Made by a program: the position numbers and the translations under genes. Source: Actinomycetales bacterium (GTDB lineage: Bacteria; Actinomycetota; Actinomycetes; Actinomycetales; Microbacteriaceae). From it: a stretch of DNA of 64,000 nt. A model generated the notes under the pieces. That model saw nothing but the letters and a program-made list of their open reading frames with translations, was not told the origin of the DNA and ran no database searches. The DNA is taken from contig JAATFB010000022.1 of the NCBI GenBank assembly GCA_015655415.1, positions 62,001 through 126,000 of the forward strand, read 5' to 3'. Below, piece by piece: positions 43,212 to 52,429 of the stretch. Position 1 is the stretch's first letter, and every line of letters begins with the position of its first letter.

Positions 43212-44492
43212 ATGAACACAGAAGCGCCGAACGGGCGCGTGGCACGCATTGCGCTGATCGGGGTGGGCGACCGTGGCAGCGGCTTGCTGCGCACACTGCT
43301 CGCCCTGCCACACGCCGAGGTCACCGTGGTGGCCGACACCTCCGCTGAGCGCGTCGAGAGGGCCAAGGCAAGCTGTGTCGCCGCCGGCCAGCCCCTGCCC
43401 GCCGGCATCGTGATCGCCAACGACGACTACCGCCCCGCGATCGAGCGCTCCGACGTCGATGGCGTGGTCACGGCGACGCCGTGGGATCTGCACGCGCCGA
43501 TCATGCTCGCCGCGCTGAATGCCGGTAAGTACGCAGGGGTCGAGGTTCCCGCCGCTGTGACGCTCGACGAGTGCTGGGAGCTCGTCGAGGCCTCCGAGCG
43601 CACCGGCACGCCACTCATGATCCTCGAGAACGACTGCTATCGGCGCGACACCATGGCGATCTTCAACGCCGTGCGAGCCGGGCTCATCGGTGATCTGTTC
43701 CATTCCGTCGGCGCCTACAACCACGACGTGCGCTACGTGAAGTTCGACGAACGCGGCGCCGACACCGGTGCGCTCGAGTGGCGTGGGACGCAGTCGATCG
43801 AACGGAACGGCAATCTCTATCCAACCCACCAGCTCGGGCTCGCGGCACTCATGATGGACGTCAACCGGGGCACCAGGATGGACTACCTGGTCTCGATGTC
43901 GAGTCCGCAGCACGGTATGACCAACTACATCCGGGAGCGGTTCGGCCCAGACCATCCCGGTCTCGCGCAGCCGTTCGCGAACGGCGACGTCAATGTCACA
44001 CTCATCAAGCTCGAGAACGAGAAGACGATCACGCTCTACCACGACACCCACTCGTGGCGCCCGCTCGATGAGGACCTGCGCTACCAGGGCACGAAAGGCA
44101 TCCTCGAGAAGCCGACCGCCGAGGACAATGGACGCTACTTCAGCATCGACCGGCACTGGGACAGAGGCCGCACCGCGCCGAACGGCGAGTGGCAATGGCA
44201 CGACCTGGCTCCGGTGCTCGACGAGTTCGAGCATCCGCTGTGGACACAGAATGCAGCAGCCGCGCAGACGCCCGGCTCGTCGTCGCACTTCGGATCCGAC
44301 TACATGACACTGCTTGCCTTCACCGACGCCGTGCGCAGCGGTGCGCCGACACCGCTGTCGGTCTACGATGCCGTCTCCTGGAGCGCGATCGCCCCGCTGT
44401 CCGAGCAATCCGTGGCCGATCGGAGCGCGAGGATCGACATCCCGGACTTCACCCGCGGCAGGTGGAAGACCGAGCCGCGATTCGACTACTGA
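43212..44492 (+). CDS. Gfo/Idh/MocA family protein of the GH109 type (alpha-N-acetylgalactosaminidase-like)
   Basis: A 426-residue NAD-dependent oxidoreductase-fold protein. The Rossmann motif ALIGVGDRGSGLL is near residue 14; EVPAAVTLDECWELV, NDCYRRDTMAIFNAVRAG, NGNLYPTHQLG and RMDYLVSMSS closely match GH109 glycosidases, which cleave alpha-N-acetylgalactosaminides by a transient NAD-dependent oxidation. GH109 enzymes often carry a Tat signal; this one has none, so it should act in the cytoplasm on imported sugar. It ends the operon before a strong terminator. Confidence 0.78.
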   Translation: MNTEAPNGRVARIALIGVGDRGSGLLRTLLALPHAEVTVVADTSAERVERAKASCVAAGQPLPAGIVIANDDYRPAIERSDVDGVVTATPWDLHAPIMLAALNAGKYAGVEVPAAVTLDECWELVEASERTGTPLMILENDCYRRDTMAIFNAVRAGLIGDLFHSVGAYNHDVRYVKFDERGADTGALEWRGTQSIERNGNLYPTHQLGLAALMMDVNRGTRMDYLVSMSSPQHGMTNYIRERFGPDHPGLAQPFANGDVNVTLIKLENEKTITLYHDTHSWRPLDEDLRYQGTKGILEKPTAEDNGRYFSIDRHWDRGRTAPNGEWQWHDLAPVLDEFEHPLWTQNAAAAQTPGSSSHFGSDYMTLLAFTDAVRSGAPTPLSVYDAVSWSAIAPLSEQSVADRSARIDIPDFTRGRWKTEPRFDY

Positions 44493-44503
44493 CCCGAACA
44501 CCA

Positions 44504-44538
44504 GAGGGCCGCTCTCCCCGATCGGGAGAGCGGCCCTC
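44504..44538. terminator. Strong bidirectional terminator hairpin
   Basis: A perfect 15-bp stem, GAGGGCCGCTCTCCC and its reverse complement, with a 5-base loop, lies between the convergent GH109-like and binding-protein genes. No T-run follows, which is usual for GC-rich genomes. Confidence 0.85.
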
Positions 44539-44558
44539 GGCTGTCGTCGCTGCCGTGG

Positions 44559-45896
44559 CTACGAGCCCTTGCCGCTGGCCAGGCTTCTTGTCGTGGCCGC
44601 AATAGCCGCGATGGCCGCCGCAGTGGTCATGTCTCCGGTCGCCGCCGCGTGCAGATTGGTGTTGACCGCCCGAGAGAAGGCCGGATACCAGGTCGGAACA
44701 CCATCGGGGAAGATCGGCTGCGTCGAGTTCTTCAGGATGTCGCTCAGCGTCTCACCGCCGCTGAGTTTGCCCCGGGATGTGAGTGCCTGTACCGCGCTGA
44801 CCCGCGCAGGCAGCGCGAACCCTGATATGACCTTGCTGGGGCCGTTGGCGCCGGCGAAGTCCAGCTGGCTGTCCTTGGAGATGAACCAGGAGATGAACTT
44901 GGCCGCCGCCTTCGGATACTTCGCCGTGGTGGGGATTCCGATGCTGTCGGCGCTCGTGAGGCTTTTCGCGGTCTTGTGCAGACCCGGGGTGTGGATGTAC
45001 TCGACCTGGCCGGCGACAGTGGACGACGACGGAACGTCGTAGATGCTGCCGACGTTGCCCGAGTAGTCGGAGAACGTGCTTGCGACGGTGTTCTTGGCCA
45101 TGAGCGTCTGCATGCCCTGGCTGTCGGTGACGTTGATGTTGCCCGGTGGCACCAGGCCGCTCTTCATCGCGTCGATCATCCACGCTGCCGCCTTGTATCC
45201 GGCGGAGCCGGGGCTCGTGAAGAGTGGATTGCCCTTCGCATCCAGCACAGTGCCGCCGTACGCCGCAGTCACCTGATACCAATACGTCGAGAGGCCCTCA
45301 GCTGCCGCGAACGGGATGTTCAAGGGATACTGGACGACTCCGGCGGACTTCACCTTCTGCAGATCGCTCGTGTACTCCGCGATCGTGGTCGGCGTGGTGG
45401 TGATCCCCGCTTTAGCGAAGAGGTCCTTGTTGATGGTGGTCACCTGGAAGAAGCTGTCGTAGGGGATCCCCACCACTTTTCCTTTGTAGGTGGCGGCCGC
45501 GATCTGGGGAATGTCCTTCGCAAGCGCCTTCGTGTCGAGGTAGTCCTGCATCGGGTGGAACCACCCAAGCTTGCCGAGCTGCCCGACACGGGACCAATCG
45601 ACGTCCGTAGCGTCTGCGAAGTATGTCTTCGCGGACGCAGCCGCAGTGATCTTGGTCTGCAACGAGTCCCAGTCGATGTTGGACCACTTGACCTTGATGC
45701 CGGTCGCTTTCGTGAACTGAGCCAGCTCGGAGGCGGGGGGCGGGTTGCTCGCCAGGACCACGCTGATGGTCACCCCCTTGGTGTCCGAGGATCCCCCACT
45801 GCCGTTTGCCGCCGAACATCCGGCCACGACGAGCAGGAGGGCGGCTGTGCCCGCGAGCGCCCCGAGTGCTCTCACTCTTCTCTTTCTCGAAATCAT
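44559..45896 (-). CDS. ABC transporter extracellular sugar-binding lipoprotein
   Basis: A 445-residue family 1 solute-binding protein. It has a basic start (MISRKRRVRAL), a hydrophobic core and a lipobox LVVAGC, so it should be lipid-anchored outside the membrane. The mature part shows the usual two-lobe pattern (DSFFQVTTINKDLFAKAGI, SADSIGIPTTAKYPKAAAKFISWF). AGAGG lies 7 bases before the ATG; an ATG 10 codons earlier lacks this spacing. No permease or ATPase gene is nearby. It is divergent from the ROK gene and shares the operator. Confidence 0.88.
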   Translation of the reverse strand: MISRKRRVRALGALAGTAALLLVVAGCSAANGSGGSSDTKGVTISVVLASNPPPASELAQFTKATGIKVKWSNIDWDSLQTKITAAASAKTYFADATDVDWSRVGQLGKLGWFHPMQDYLDTKALAKDIPQIAAATYKGKVVGIPYDSFFQVTTINKDLFAKAGITTTPTTIAEYTSDLQKVKSAGVVQYPLNIPFAAAEGLSTYWYQVTAAYGGTVLDAKGNPLFTSPGSAGYKAAAWMIDAMKSGLVPPGNINVTDSQGMQTLMAKNTVASTFSDYSGNVGSIYDVPSSSTVAGQVEYIHTPGLHKTAKSLTSADSIGIPTTAKYPKAAAKFISWFISKDSQLDFAGANGPSKVISGFALPARVSAVQALTSRGKLSGGETLSDILKNSTQPIFPDGVPTWYPAFSRAVNTNLHAAATGDMTTAAAIAAIAATTRSLASGKGS

Positions 45897-45945
45897 GTGG
45901 CTGCCTCTGCTCTTGTCGGACACCACGCCAGTGCGGTGAACGGAT

Positions 45946-45972
45946 TTGATTACGATACGTTCGTTATTATTA
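45946..45972. promoter_or_regulatory. Operator/promoter copy 2 in the divergent binding-protein/ROK spacer
   Basis: Identical in all 27 bp to 40734-40760 on the opposite strand. The core at 45950-45966 is TTACGA-TACGT-TCGTTA. Leftward, TATCGT (45952-45957) would be the -10 for the binding-protein gene. Rightward, TATTAT (45965-45970) overlaps the core and sits 6 bases before the ROK ATG, so the regulator could repress itself. Confidence 0.75.
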
Positions 45973-45976
45973 CCAC

Positions 45977-47392
45977 ATGCATGCTGAACAGGCGACCTTT
46001 CCGGCGCATGAGGCAGTACTTCCCCGCCCTGCGACTACCATGCAGAAGGACTCTGGGAAGGGAAAGTACCGCGGCCACCCTGCCTTTGGACGGGAACAGA
46101 TGAGAGACGCACCAACCGACGTGCTCGATGAGCGCGGACCTCGACTACCACTGGTAGGGGCGCCCCGCACGGCGTCAGGGCCCGTGGTGGGCAAGGGCGC
46201 GTTCGTGCTCAGCCAGATGAACGCGGCGGTCGTGCTCTCGGTCTTGCAGCGCACCTCGAGCGTCACAATCAGCGACATCGCCGCCGAGACCGGCCTCTCA
46301 CGGCCCGCCGTCAGTCGCGCCGTTCGTATCCTCGAGAACGACGGGCTCGCTCGTCCTCTTCCGGCGCCGGAGGAAGCAGCAAGCAGACTCGGCCGGCCGG
46401 CCCAGTCGTTCAGATTCGGCGCCGAGGCTGGATACACGATCGGCGTCGAGTTCGACCCTCCGGTCCTCCGTGCCGCGCTGGCCGACCTGTCAGGGAACGT
46501 GGCCGATCATCTCGAGCGGAAGATCGCCCCGACCCCATCCGCAGATGAGGTGTACGACCTGATCGAAGGAATCGTCCGCGACCTCTCGTCGACGCGGGCG
46601 ACCGACGCGCGATTCAGGAGCGTCGCGATCGGCTTGGCGGGGATCGTCGACCCCTCCACCGGACTGGTGGACCTTGACCTGATCATTCCGGGACTGGACG
46701 GCTTGCCGCTCCGTCGGGTCCTCGAGGAGCGCCTCGACTGCCCGGTCGTGGTCGAGAACAATGTCAAGTTGGCCGTCATGGCGGAGTCGTGGCGAGGCGT
46801 GTCCGCCGACCGCCAATCGGTCGTCTACGTGCATTGGGGCAAGCGGATCGGAACGGGCATCATCATCGATGGCAAGCTCATCCGAGGGTCACGGTTCGCG
46901 GCCGGCGAAATAGGATATCTGGACCTCTTCGGAGATGAAGACGCGAACTCCGCCAGAGAGCACCCGCAAGCGTACTTCGAACAGATGGTCGGAGCCGATT
47001 CGGTCCTCGACACCCTTCGCTCGTTGGATCGAGACCGACGTCGGGCACCCTCGACAGGCGCGCAGGACTTCGCGGATAGCGAAGCAGCTCTGCTCGCCCT
47101 CTTTGCGAAACGACCACCCAGCGAAAAGCAACGCCGCGCCATCGAGCCGCTCGTCGGCAGATTCAGCCGCGGCATCCGGGTGCTACAGCTCCTGTTCGAT
47201 CCAGAGTGCATCGTGATCGGCGGTCCGATGTCAGAGATCGGATTCCCGATCGAGAAGATGATCCTCGAGCACATCGGAAAGTCCGTCCTCTATCCGATGT
47301 CGGTGGAGATCTCCGCGCTCGGCTCCGACGCGATCGTGCTGGGAGGCATCTACGCTGCTCTCGCTCGGCTCGGACTTTACCAGCGTTCCTGA
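45977..47392 (+). CDS. ROK family transcriptional repressor
   Basis: A 471-residue protein with a roughly 70-residue extension, a winged helix-turn-helix (about 75-140; SDIAAETGLSRPAVSRAVRILENDG) and a ROK domain (IGVEFDPPVLRAALADLSG, LAGIVDPSTGL, GTGIIIDGKLIRGSRFAAGEIG). The kinase-type ENDxN motif is ENNVK, so the catalytic aspartate is replaced, and the zinc CxCG motif is missing; it is a regulator, not a sugar kinase. I use the first ATG because TATTAT lies 6 bases upstream; MRDAPTD at 46100 is an alternative. It probably binds the 27-bp sites. Confidence 0.82.
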   Translation: MHAEQATFPAHEAVLPRPATTMQKDSGKGKYRGHPAFGREQMRDAPTDVLDERGPRLPLVGAPRTASGPVVGKGAFVLSQMNAAVVLSVLQRTSSVTISDIAAETGLSRPAVSRAVRILENDGLARPLPAPEEAASRLGRPAQSFRFGAEAGYTIGVEFDPPVLRAALADLSGNVADHLERKIAPTPSADEVYDLIEGIVRDLSSTRATDARFRSVAIGLAGIVDPSTGLVDLDLIIPGLDGLPLRRVLEERLDCPVVVENNVKLAVMAESWRGVSADRQSVVYVHWGKRIGTGIIIDGKLIRGSRFAAGEIGYLDLFGDEDANSAREHPQAYFEQMVGADSVLDTLRSLDRDRRRAPSTGAQDFADSEAALLALFAKRPPSEKQRRAIEPLVGRFSRGIRVLQLLFDPECIVIGGPMSEIGFPIEKMILEHIGKSVLYPMSVEISALGSDAIVLGGIYAALARLGLYQRS

Positions 47393-47492
47393 CCACCCCG
47401 ATGGCGAGCCCGGCCGACGCCTGGAGGCGAGAGGGCGGACCCGCCGACCTCCGTCGCACCGTTGCAGAGAGCCGCACGAGCCGAAGGCGAGT

Positions 47493-47534
47493 AAAGAGGC
47501 CCGGCTCCCCTGTGTGCACAAGGGAACCGGGCCG
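47493..47534 (-). terminator. Terminator after tRNA-Glu
   Basis: On the minus strand GGCCCGG-T-TCCC and its near-complement GGGGA-G-CCGGGCC form a long stem closed by TCTTT, directly downstream of the tRNA. This is a rare T-tailed terminator in this window. Confidence 0.75.
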
Positions 47535-47537
47535 AGG

Positions 47538-47610
47538 TGACCCCAGCGGGATTTGAACCCGCGTTACCGCCGTGAGAGGGCGACGTCCTAGGCCGCTAAA
47601 CGATGGGGCC
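47538..47610 (-). tRNA. tRNA-Glu (anticodon CTC)
   Basis: A 73-base cloverleaf on the minus strand starting GGCCCCATCG. The acceptor stem pairs with TGGGGTC, the T arm contains GGGTTCAAATCCC and the anticodon loop reads CTCTCAC with CTC in the anticodon position. CCA is not encoded. A terminator hairpin follows. Confidence 0.93.
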
Positions 47611-47696
47611 GGACCTGTGCCGTGAAAAGCACCTCATCGAGTATGCCATACGGCCTGTGCGCCGGACAAACCGGGCAGTGGGAGCGCGGCGCGTGC

Positions 47697-48632
47697 TCAT
47701 GCGTAGACGAGCAGGGCGCCGGGCACGGCGGACACCTCAACCGGCAGGGCGCCGATGCGCTCGCCGTCCGCGTACGCCACGATTCCCCCGGCCTCGATCA
47801 CGACCGACCTGGCCCTGGTGGTGTGCACCTCGGCCAACGCGGTGTGCTCGCCGCGGAACACCCGCGGGAACACCCGCAGGAAACGATGCCTGGGCATCCG
47901 GTCGGCGACGAAGACGTCGAGCAGCCCGTCGTCGAGCTCGGCGCCCGGCGCGATCATCATGCCACCGCCGATCGAGCGGCCGTTGGCCACCGAGACGAGC
48001 ATCGCCTCCGGCGTCGTGATCACCCCGTCGATCGTCAGCCGGTAGCGCGCGGCCCGGAACGTGAGCAGCTCGCGCGCCATCGCGATCGTGTAACGGTGAC
48101 GGCCCCGAGGCCGGACCATCCGGTTGGCGCGCTCGTTGACCATCGCGTCGAAGCCCGCGGAGAGCACGCATGCGAACCACGTGGACAGGGCGCCGTGCCG
48201 CACCCTTCCCAGGTCTATGCGGCGCGGCCCGCGGGAGACGGCGTCCAGCAACGCCACGATCGAGGCATCCGTGTCGCCGACCGGCAGCCCGAGGCTGCGT
48301 GCCATGTCGTTGCCCGTGCCGCTGGCCACGATGCCGAGAGGCACCGACGTCTGGGCGAGGATGTTCACGCCCAGGCTCACCATTCCGTCGCCGCCCACCA
48401 CCACGAGGGCGTCGACGCCATCCTCGATCACGCGCACGGTCTCACGCCGCAGGAGCTCGTAGTTCGGCTGGGCGAGCACGACGACCTCCCGGCCCTCGGT
48501 CTGCAGGGCCCGGACGACCGCAGGGCCCACCTCGCGACGGCGGCCAGAGGACGCCTGGGGGTTGATGGCCACGGCGACGCGCGCCGGGGTGGACGCCCCC
48601 TCCGGGACGCCGCCGCCCGGCGCGCTGGTCAT
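47697..48632 (-). CDS. Diacylglycerol kinase family lipid kinase (DagK/YegS type)
   Basis: A 311-residue lipid kinase with AINPQASSGRRR, the nucleotide-binding VVGGDGMVSLGVN and SGTGNDMARSLG motifs, and the C-terminal GELDDGLLDVF-like segment. It should phosphorylate diacylglycerol or a related lipid at the membrane. The N-terminal 15 residues are flexible. CATAAT lies 8 bases before the ATG, so a leaderless start is possible but not certain. It stands alone between tRNA-Glu and the copper ATPase. Confidence 0.88.
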   Translation of the reverse strand: MTSAPGGGVPEGASTPARVAVAINPQASSGRRREVGPAVVRALQTEGREVVVLAQPNYELLRRETVRVIEDGVDALVVVGGDGMVSLGVNILAQTSVPLGIVASGTGNDMARSLGLPVGDTDASIVALLDAVSRGPRRIDLGRVRHGALSTWFACVLSAGFDAMVNERANRMVRPRGRHRYTIAMARELLTFRAARYRLTIDGVITTPEAMLVSVANGRSIGGGMMIAPGAELDDGLLDVFVADRMPRHRFLRVFPRVFRGEHTALAEVHTTRARSVVIEAGGIVAYADGERIGALPVEVSAVPGALLVYA

Positions 48633-48756
48633 AGCACCCGATTATGACCGAACCCGGCCGCCAGGTAGGGAGGAACCGCCCGCCGGACGAGCGGGCCGTC
48701 ACCGCACGCCGATGGCTCCTGCGGGCGTGGCCTCGGTGCCGGATCGGATGCCCGTC

Positions 48757-50967
48757 TCAGGCCAGTCGCACCCGACGCAGCAGTTGGGCGTTGAGGGCGA
48801 CGACGATGGTGGACACGCTCATCAGCACGGCGCCGAGGGCAGGAGAGACCACTACGCCGAACGGCTCCAGCACCCCGGCGGCCAGCGGGATGGCAACGAT
48901 GTTGTACCCGGCCGCCCACCAGAGGTTCTGCGTCATCGTGCGATAGGTGCGCGACGACAGCGTCAGCGTCATCGGCACCCCCCGCGGATCGCTTGCCGCG
49001 AGCACGATCCCGGCGGACTCGATCGCGACGTCGGTGCCGGCGCCGATCGCGACGCCGACGTCCGCCTGGGCGAGCGCGGGTGCGTCGTTCACCCCGTCGC
49101 CCACCATCATCACCCGCGACCCATCCTTCTGCAGTTCGGCGACCGCGGATGCCTTCTGTTCGGGAAGGACCTCGGCGATCACCTCGTCGATGCCCAGCCG
49201 CGCGGCCACCGCACGGGCCACCTGCCGGGAGTCTCCGGTGAGCATCGCCACGCGGATCCCGCGCCTCCTCAGCGCGACGACGGCGGCCTCGGACTCCGGC
49301 CGCACGACATCGGCCACGGCGATCATGCCGGCGACCCGGGATCGCTCCGGCTCGCCGATGATCACGAACACCACCGTGTTGCCCTCTCGCTGCGCGCGCT
49401 CGGCCGCCTCGGCGATAGCGGCGGGCGGTCGCAGACCTCGCTCCGCGACGACGCGGGGCGATCCGACCGTGACGCGCTCCCCCGACAGCACGCCAGTGAC
49501 GCCCCGTCCCTGCAGCGCCTGGAATTGCTCGACCCTCCGCACTGCGACCCCGCGCTCCCGGGCTGCGGCGATCACGGCGGCCCCGATCGGGTGCTCGGCG
49601 TCGGCCTCGACGCCGGCGGCGAGCTCCAGCACGCCTTCCTCGTCCACGCCGTCGGCGGCCATGACCTCGACCACCCCCTGTCGTCCCGCGGTGAGCGTGC
49701 CCGTCTTGTCGAACAGCACGACGTCGGTGAGGCGCGCGTCCTCCAGGGCGGAACGGCTGCGCACCAGCAGGCCGTTGCGCGCTCCGAGCGAGGTCGCGAT
49801 CTGTGCGACGAGCGGGATCGCGAGCCCGAGCGCATGCGGGCAGGCGATGATCAGCACCGTCACGACGCGTTCCAGCACGAAGCTCGGGTCGGCTGGACGC
49901 AGCACCAGCCACGCGACGAGGGTGGCCGCCGCCGATGCGAGCGCCACGAAGAACAGCCACCCGGCAGCGCGGTCGGCGAGCAGCTGTGCCCCAGACCTGC
50001 TGGCCTGCGCCTCCTCGACGAGCCGCATTATGCCCGCGATCGCGGTGTCGTCCGGCTCCTTCGTCATCTCCACGGTGAGCGACCCCGAACGGTTCACGCT
50101 TCCGGCGACCACGGACGCCCCCGCCTCCTTCGCCACGCTCGCCGACTCGCCTGTCAGCAACGACTCGTCCACCTCGGAACGGCCGGACACCACGACGCCA
50201 TCGACCGGGATGCTCGCCCCCGGCCGCACCAAGACCCGGTCGCCGACGCGCAGCTGCGCCACCGGAACGGATCGCGTGCCCGCCGACCCTCCAGCCGCCG
50301 CGTCGCCATCGACCACCTCCGCCGTGTCGGGAAGCAGCGTGGCGAGCTCGCCGAGCGCGTTCTGCGCACCCATCACGGCCGACATCTCGATCCAGTGTCC
50401 GAGCAGCATGATCGTGATGAGGGTGGCGAGCTCCCACCAGAAGTCCATGCCGTGCAGGCCGAACGTCACCGCGAGGCTGTAGCCGAGGGCGACCACGATG
50501 GCGAGCGCGATCAGCGTCATCATGCCGGGTCGCCGCGTCCGAAGCTCCGCGAAGGCACCCCTCACGAACACCAGCCCGCCGTAGACGAACACGGCCACGC
50601 CGAATATCGCGGGGATGTACTGGCTACCCGCGAACCGGGGCCCGCTCGCGCCCACGATCTCCTGCAGCCCGGTGGAGAACACCATGGTGGGCACCGTGAG
50701 CGCCAGGCTCCACCAGAACCTTCGACGGAACTGGGCGGGGTCGTGAGCACCGTGGCCGTGAGCACCATGGTCGTGTGCACCATGGTCGTGTGCACCGTGC
50801 GAGTCCCCCACGCCGTGCTCGTGGTGCTCGTGCGCGCCGTGCTCGTGAACGCCATGCTCATGTGTACCGTGCCCGTGCGCCTCGTGCCCGGGCCCATCGT
50901 GGACGTGTGCAGTGTGCTCGAGTCTGCGATCGTCGTGCGGCGCGGGGTCGTGGGCGTGTTCGTTCAT
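48757..50967 (-). CDS. copB: CopB-type (P1B-3-like) heavy-metal P-type ATPase
   Basis: A 736-residue P-type ATPase. A histidine-rich N terminus of about 85 residues ([12 protein letters not shown]-type repeats) precedes eight membrane helices. Landmarks are the transport motif [13 protein letters not shown] (CPH, typical of the CopB branch), phosphorylation site [20 protein letters not shown] and [11 protein letters not shown] start at MNEHAHD because TATTAT lies exactly 7 bases upstream, overlapping a CsoR-type operator; an ATG three codons earlier is possible. It probably exports copper or silver. Confidence 0.9.
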   Translation of the reverse strand: MNEHAHDPAPHDDRRLEHTAHVHDGPGHEAHGHGTHEHGVHEHGAHEHHEHGVGDSHGAHDHGAHDHGAHGHGAHDPAQFRRRFWWSLALTVPTMVFSTGLQEIVGASGPRFAGSQYIPAIFGVAVFVYGGLVFVRGAFAELRTRRPGMMTLIALAIVVALGYSLAVTFGLHGMDFWWELATLITIMLLGHWIEMSAVMGAQNALGELATLLPDTAEVVDGDAAAGGSAGTRSVPVAQLRVGDRVLVRPGASIPVDGVVVSGRSEVDESLLTGESASVAKEAGASVVAGSVNRSGSLTVEMTKEPDDTAIAGIMRLVEEAQASRSGAQLLADRAAGWLFFVALASAAATLVAWLVLRPADPSFVLERVVTVLIIACPHALGLAIPLVAQIATSLGARNGLLVRSRSALEDARLTDVVLFDKTGTLTAGRQGVVEVMAADGVDEEGVLELAAGVEADAEHPIGAAVIAAARERGVAVRRVEQFQALQGRGVTGVLSGERVTVGSPRVVAERGLRPPAAIAEAAERAQREGNTVVFVIIGEPERSRVAGMIAVADVVRPESEAAVVALRRRGIRVAMLTGDSRQVARAVAARLGIDEVIAEVLPEQKASAVAELQKDGSRVMMVGDGVNDAPALAQADVGVAIGAGTDVAIESAGIVLAASDPRGVPMTLTLSSRTYRTMTQNLWWAAGYNIVAIPLAAGVLEPFGVVVSPALGAVLMSVSTIVVALNAQLLRRVRLA

Positions 50968-50976
50968 CGCGGTCAT

Positions 50977-50995
50977 AATACCCCCTAGGGGTATT
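50977..50995. promoter_or_regulatory. CsoR-type copper operator upstream of copB
   Basis: AATACCCC-CTA-GGGGTATT, an 8-bp perfect inverted repeat with a 3-base centre, matches the GC-core, AT-flanked sites bound by copper-sensing CsoR repressors. The copB -10 (TATTAT, 50975-50980) overlaps it, so bound repressor would block transcription. No csoR gene is in the window. Confidence 0.8.
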
Positions 50996-51041
50996 CAACG
51001 CCATGCGAACGGCGTCATTCCCGGCGCGCGAGAATAGAAGC

Positions 51042-51680
51042 ATGAAACTCACCAAGCTCGAACACGCCGCGCTCGTCCTCGAGGACGACGGCAAGAGGCT
51101 CTTCATCGACCCTGGCTCGTTCACGACGCCGATCACCGAGGCCACGAACACGGTCGCGGTCGTCATCACGCACGAACACGCCGATCATTGGACGCCCGAG
51201 CAGCTCAGGCGCATCCTGGACACCAGCCCGGACGCCGTCATCTACGGCCCGGAGGGCGTCGCGAGGGCCGCGAGCGACTTCACCGTCACGGTCGTCCACC
51301 CCGGTGACGCCGTCGAGGCCGGCCCGTTCCGGCTGCGCTTCTTCGGCGGCGAGCACGCCGTGATCCACTCCTCCATCCCCGTCGTGGACAACATCGGAGT
51401 CGTCGTGGACGACGCCCTCGTCTACCCCGGCGACTCGTTCGCCGTCCCCGACCTGACGGAGATCGACGTGCTCGCCGTGCCGTCGTCGGCGCCCTGGCTT
51501 AAGGCGTCCGAGTTCATCGACTACGTGCTGGATTTGAAGCCCAGGCGCACGTTCTCCACCCACGAGATGGTCAGCTCCGTTGCCGGCAAGCAGATGGCGG
51601 ACGACCGCATCAGGTGGGCGACGGAGCAGGGCGGCGGTCGCTTCATCGATCTGCAGCCGGGCGACACGTACGAGATCTGA
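51042..51680 (+). CDS. Metallo-beta-lactamase-fold hydrolase (UlaG-like)
   Basis: A 212-residue protein beginning MKLTKLEHAALVLEDDGKRL, with ITHEHADHWTPEQL supplying the HxHxDH zinc site, FFGGEHAVIHSSIPV and a YPGDSF metal residue. This pattern is typical of the beta-lactamase L/UlaG-like group, whose members hydrolyse sugar lactones, N-acyl or cyclic substrates. The start follows AGAAG; an upstream ATG at 51003 would add 13 unconserved residues. It is divergent from copB and convergent with the next gene. Confidence 0.82.
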   Translation: MKLTKLEHAALVLEDDGKRLFIDPGSFTTPITEATNTVAVVITHEHADHWTPEQLRRILDTSPDAVIYGPEGVARAASDFTVTVVHPGDAVEAGPFRLRFFGGEHAVIHSSIPVVDNIGVVVDDALVYPGDSFAVPDLTEIDVLAVPSSAPWLKASEFIDYVLDLKPRRTFSTHEMVSSVAGKQMADDRIRWATEQGGGRFIDLQPGDTYEI

Positions 51681-51738
51681 GCGGTGATGGACACGCACCC
51701 CCACGTGCGGGTCGCCTGCGGCACGGCGGGCGCGATCC

Positions 51739-52374
51739 TCAGCTGAAGTCGGTGCGCGGGTCGGGGGGACAGTTCCAGCGCAGGATCGCCTGCAGGTCGT
51801 GCTCATAGCCGAGCTCGCAGACGCTGCCGGTGTCCAATCGGATGACCGCTCCCGCGGTAACGGGCAGCCCGGCCCACGTGACGGAGAGCATCCGCAGGAA
51901 GTGTCCGTGCGAGACCAACAGCACGTCCTCCCCCCTCGTCAGGCAGTCGGTGCACTTGTCGATCACCCGTTGCGCACGCGCCTGCACCTGCTCGGGCGAC
52001 TCCCCCGGGGTCTCTCCCGGGATGACGCCGTCATGCCAGAGATCCCAGGGCCGTCCGCCCCGGGACTCGATGATCTGCGGCGTCGTGATCCCCTCGTAGC
52101 CGCCGTAGTCCCATTCGACGAGGTCGTCGTCGATCGTGGGATGCGCGTAGCCGGCCAGCGCCGACGTGCGGCGGGCGCGCATCCTCGGGCTGCACAGCAC
52201 CATGGCGAAGTGGTGACCCCTCAGCATGGAGCCCTGGTCGCGCGCCTGCTGCTCGCCGCGCTCGGTGAGCGTGAGGTCGGTGACGCCGGTGTGCCGGCCC
52301 ACCCGGCTCCACGGCGTCTCGCCGTGCCGGATCAGCACCAGCCTTCCGTTGCGATCGGTGTCGCCGTCCGACAT
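51739..52374 (-). CDS. Histidine phosphatase family protein
   Basis: A 211-residue phosphoglycerate-mutase-like phosphatase with LVLIRHGETPWS (catalytic His and Arg near residues 17-18), SPRMRARRTSALAG, DLVEWDYGGYEG and the second catalytic histidine in VLLVSHGHFLRML. AGGAGG 4-5 bases before the ATG gives a good ribosome-binding site. The substrate cannot be told from sequence. Confidence 0.9.
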   Translation of the reverse strand: MSDGDTDRNGRLVLIRHGETPWSRVGRHTGVTDLTLTERGEQQARDQGSMLRGHHFAMVLCSPRMRARRTSALAGYAHPTIDDDLVEWDYGGYEGITTPQIIESRGGRPWDLWHDGVIPGETPGESPEQVQARAQRVIDKCTDCLTRGEDVLLVSHGHFLRMLSVTWAGLPVTAGAVIRLDTGSVCELGYEHDLQAILRWNCPPDPRTDFS

Positions 52375-52429
52375 GCATCCTCCTGACCGAGCCCCGACGT
52401 ACCGCTCCACTCTGTCAGATCCGTCCCGA

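Noticed and set aside
47393-47492. Small gene between ROK and tRNA-Glu
   Set aside because: Only about 100 bp, with no start codon plus ribosome-binding site or -10 pattern in any frame.
50730-50900. DNA tandem repeat of regulatory type at the start of copB
   Set aside because: The repetition is the coding sequence of the His-Gly-Ala metal-binding N terminus.
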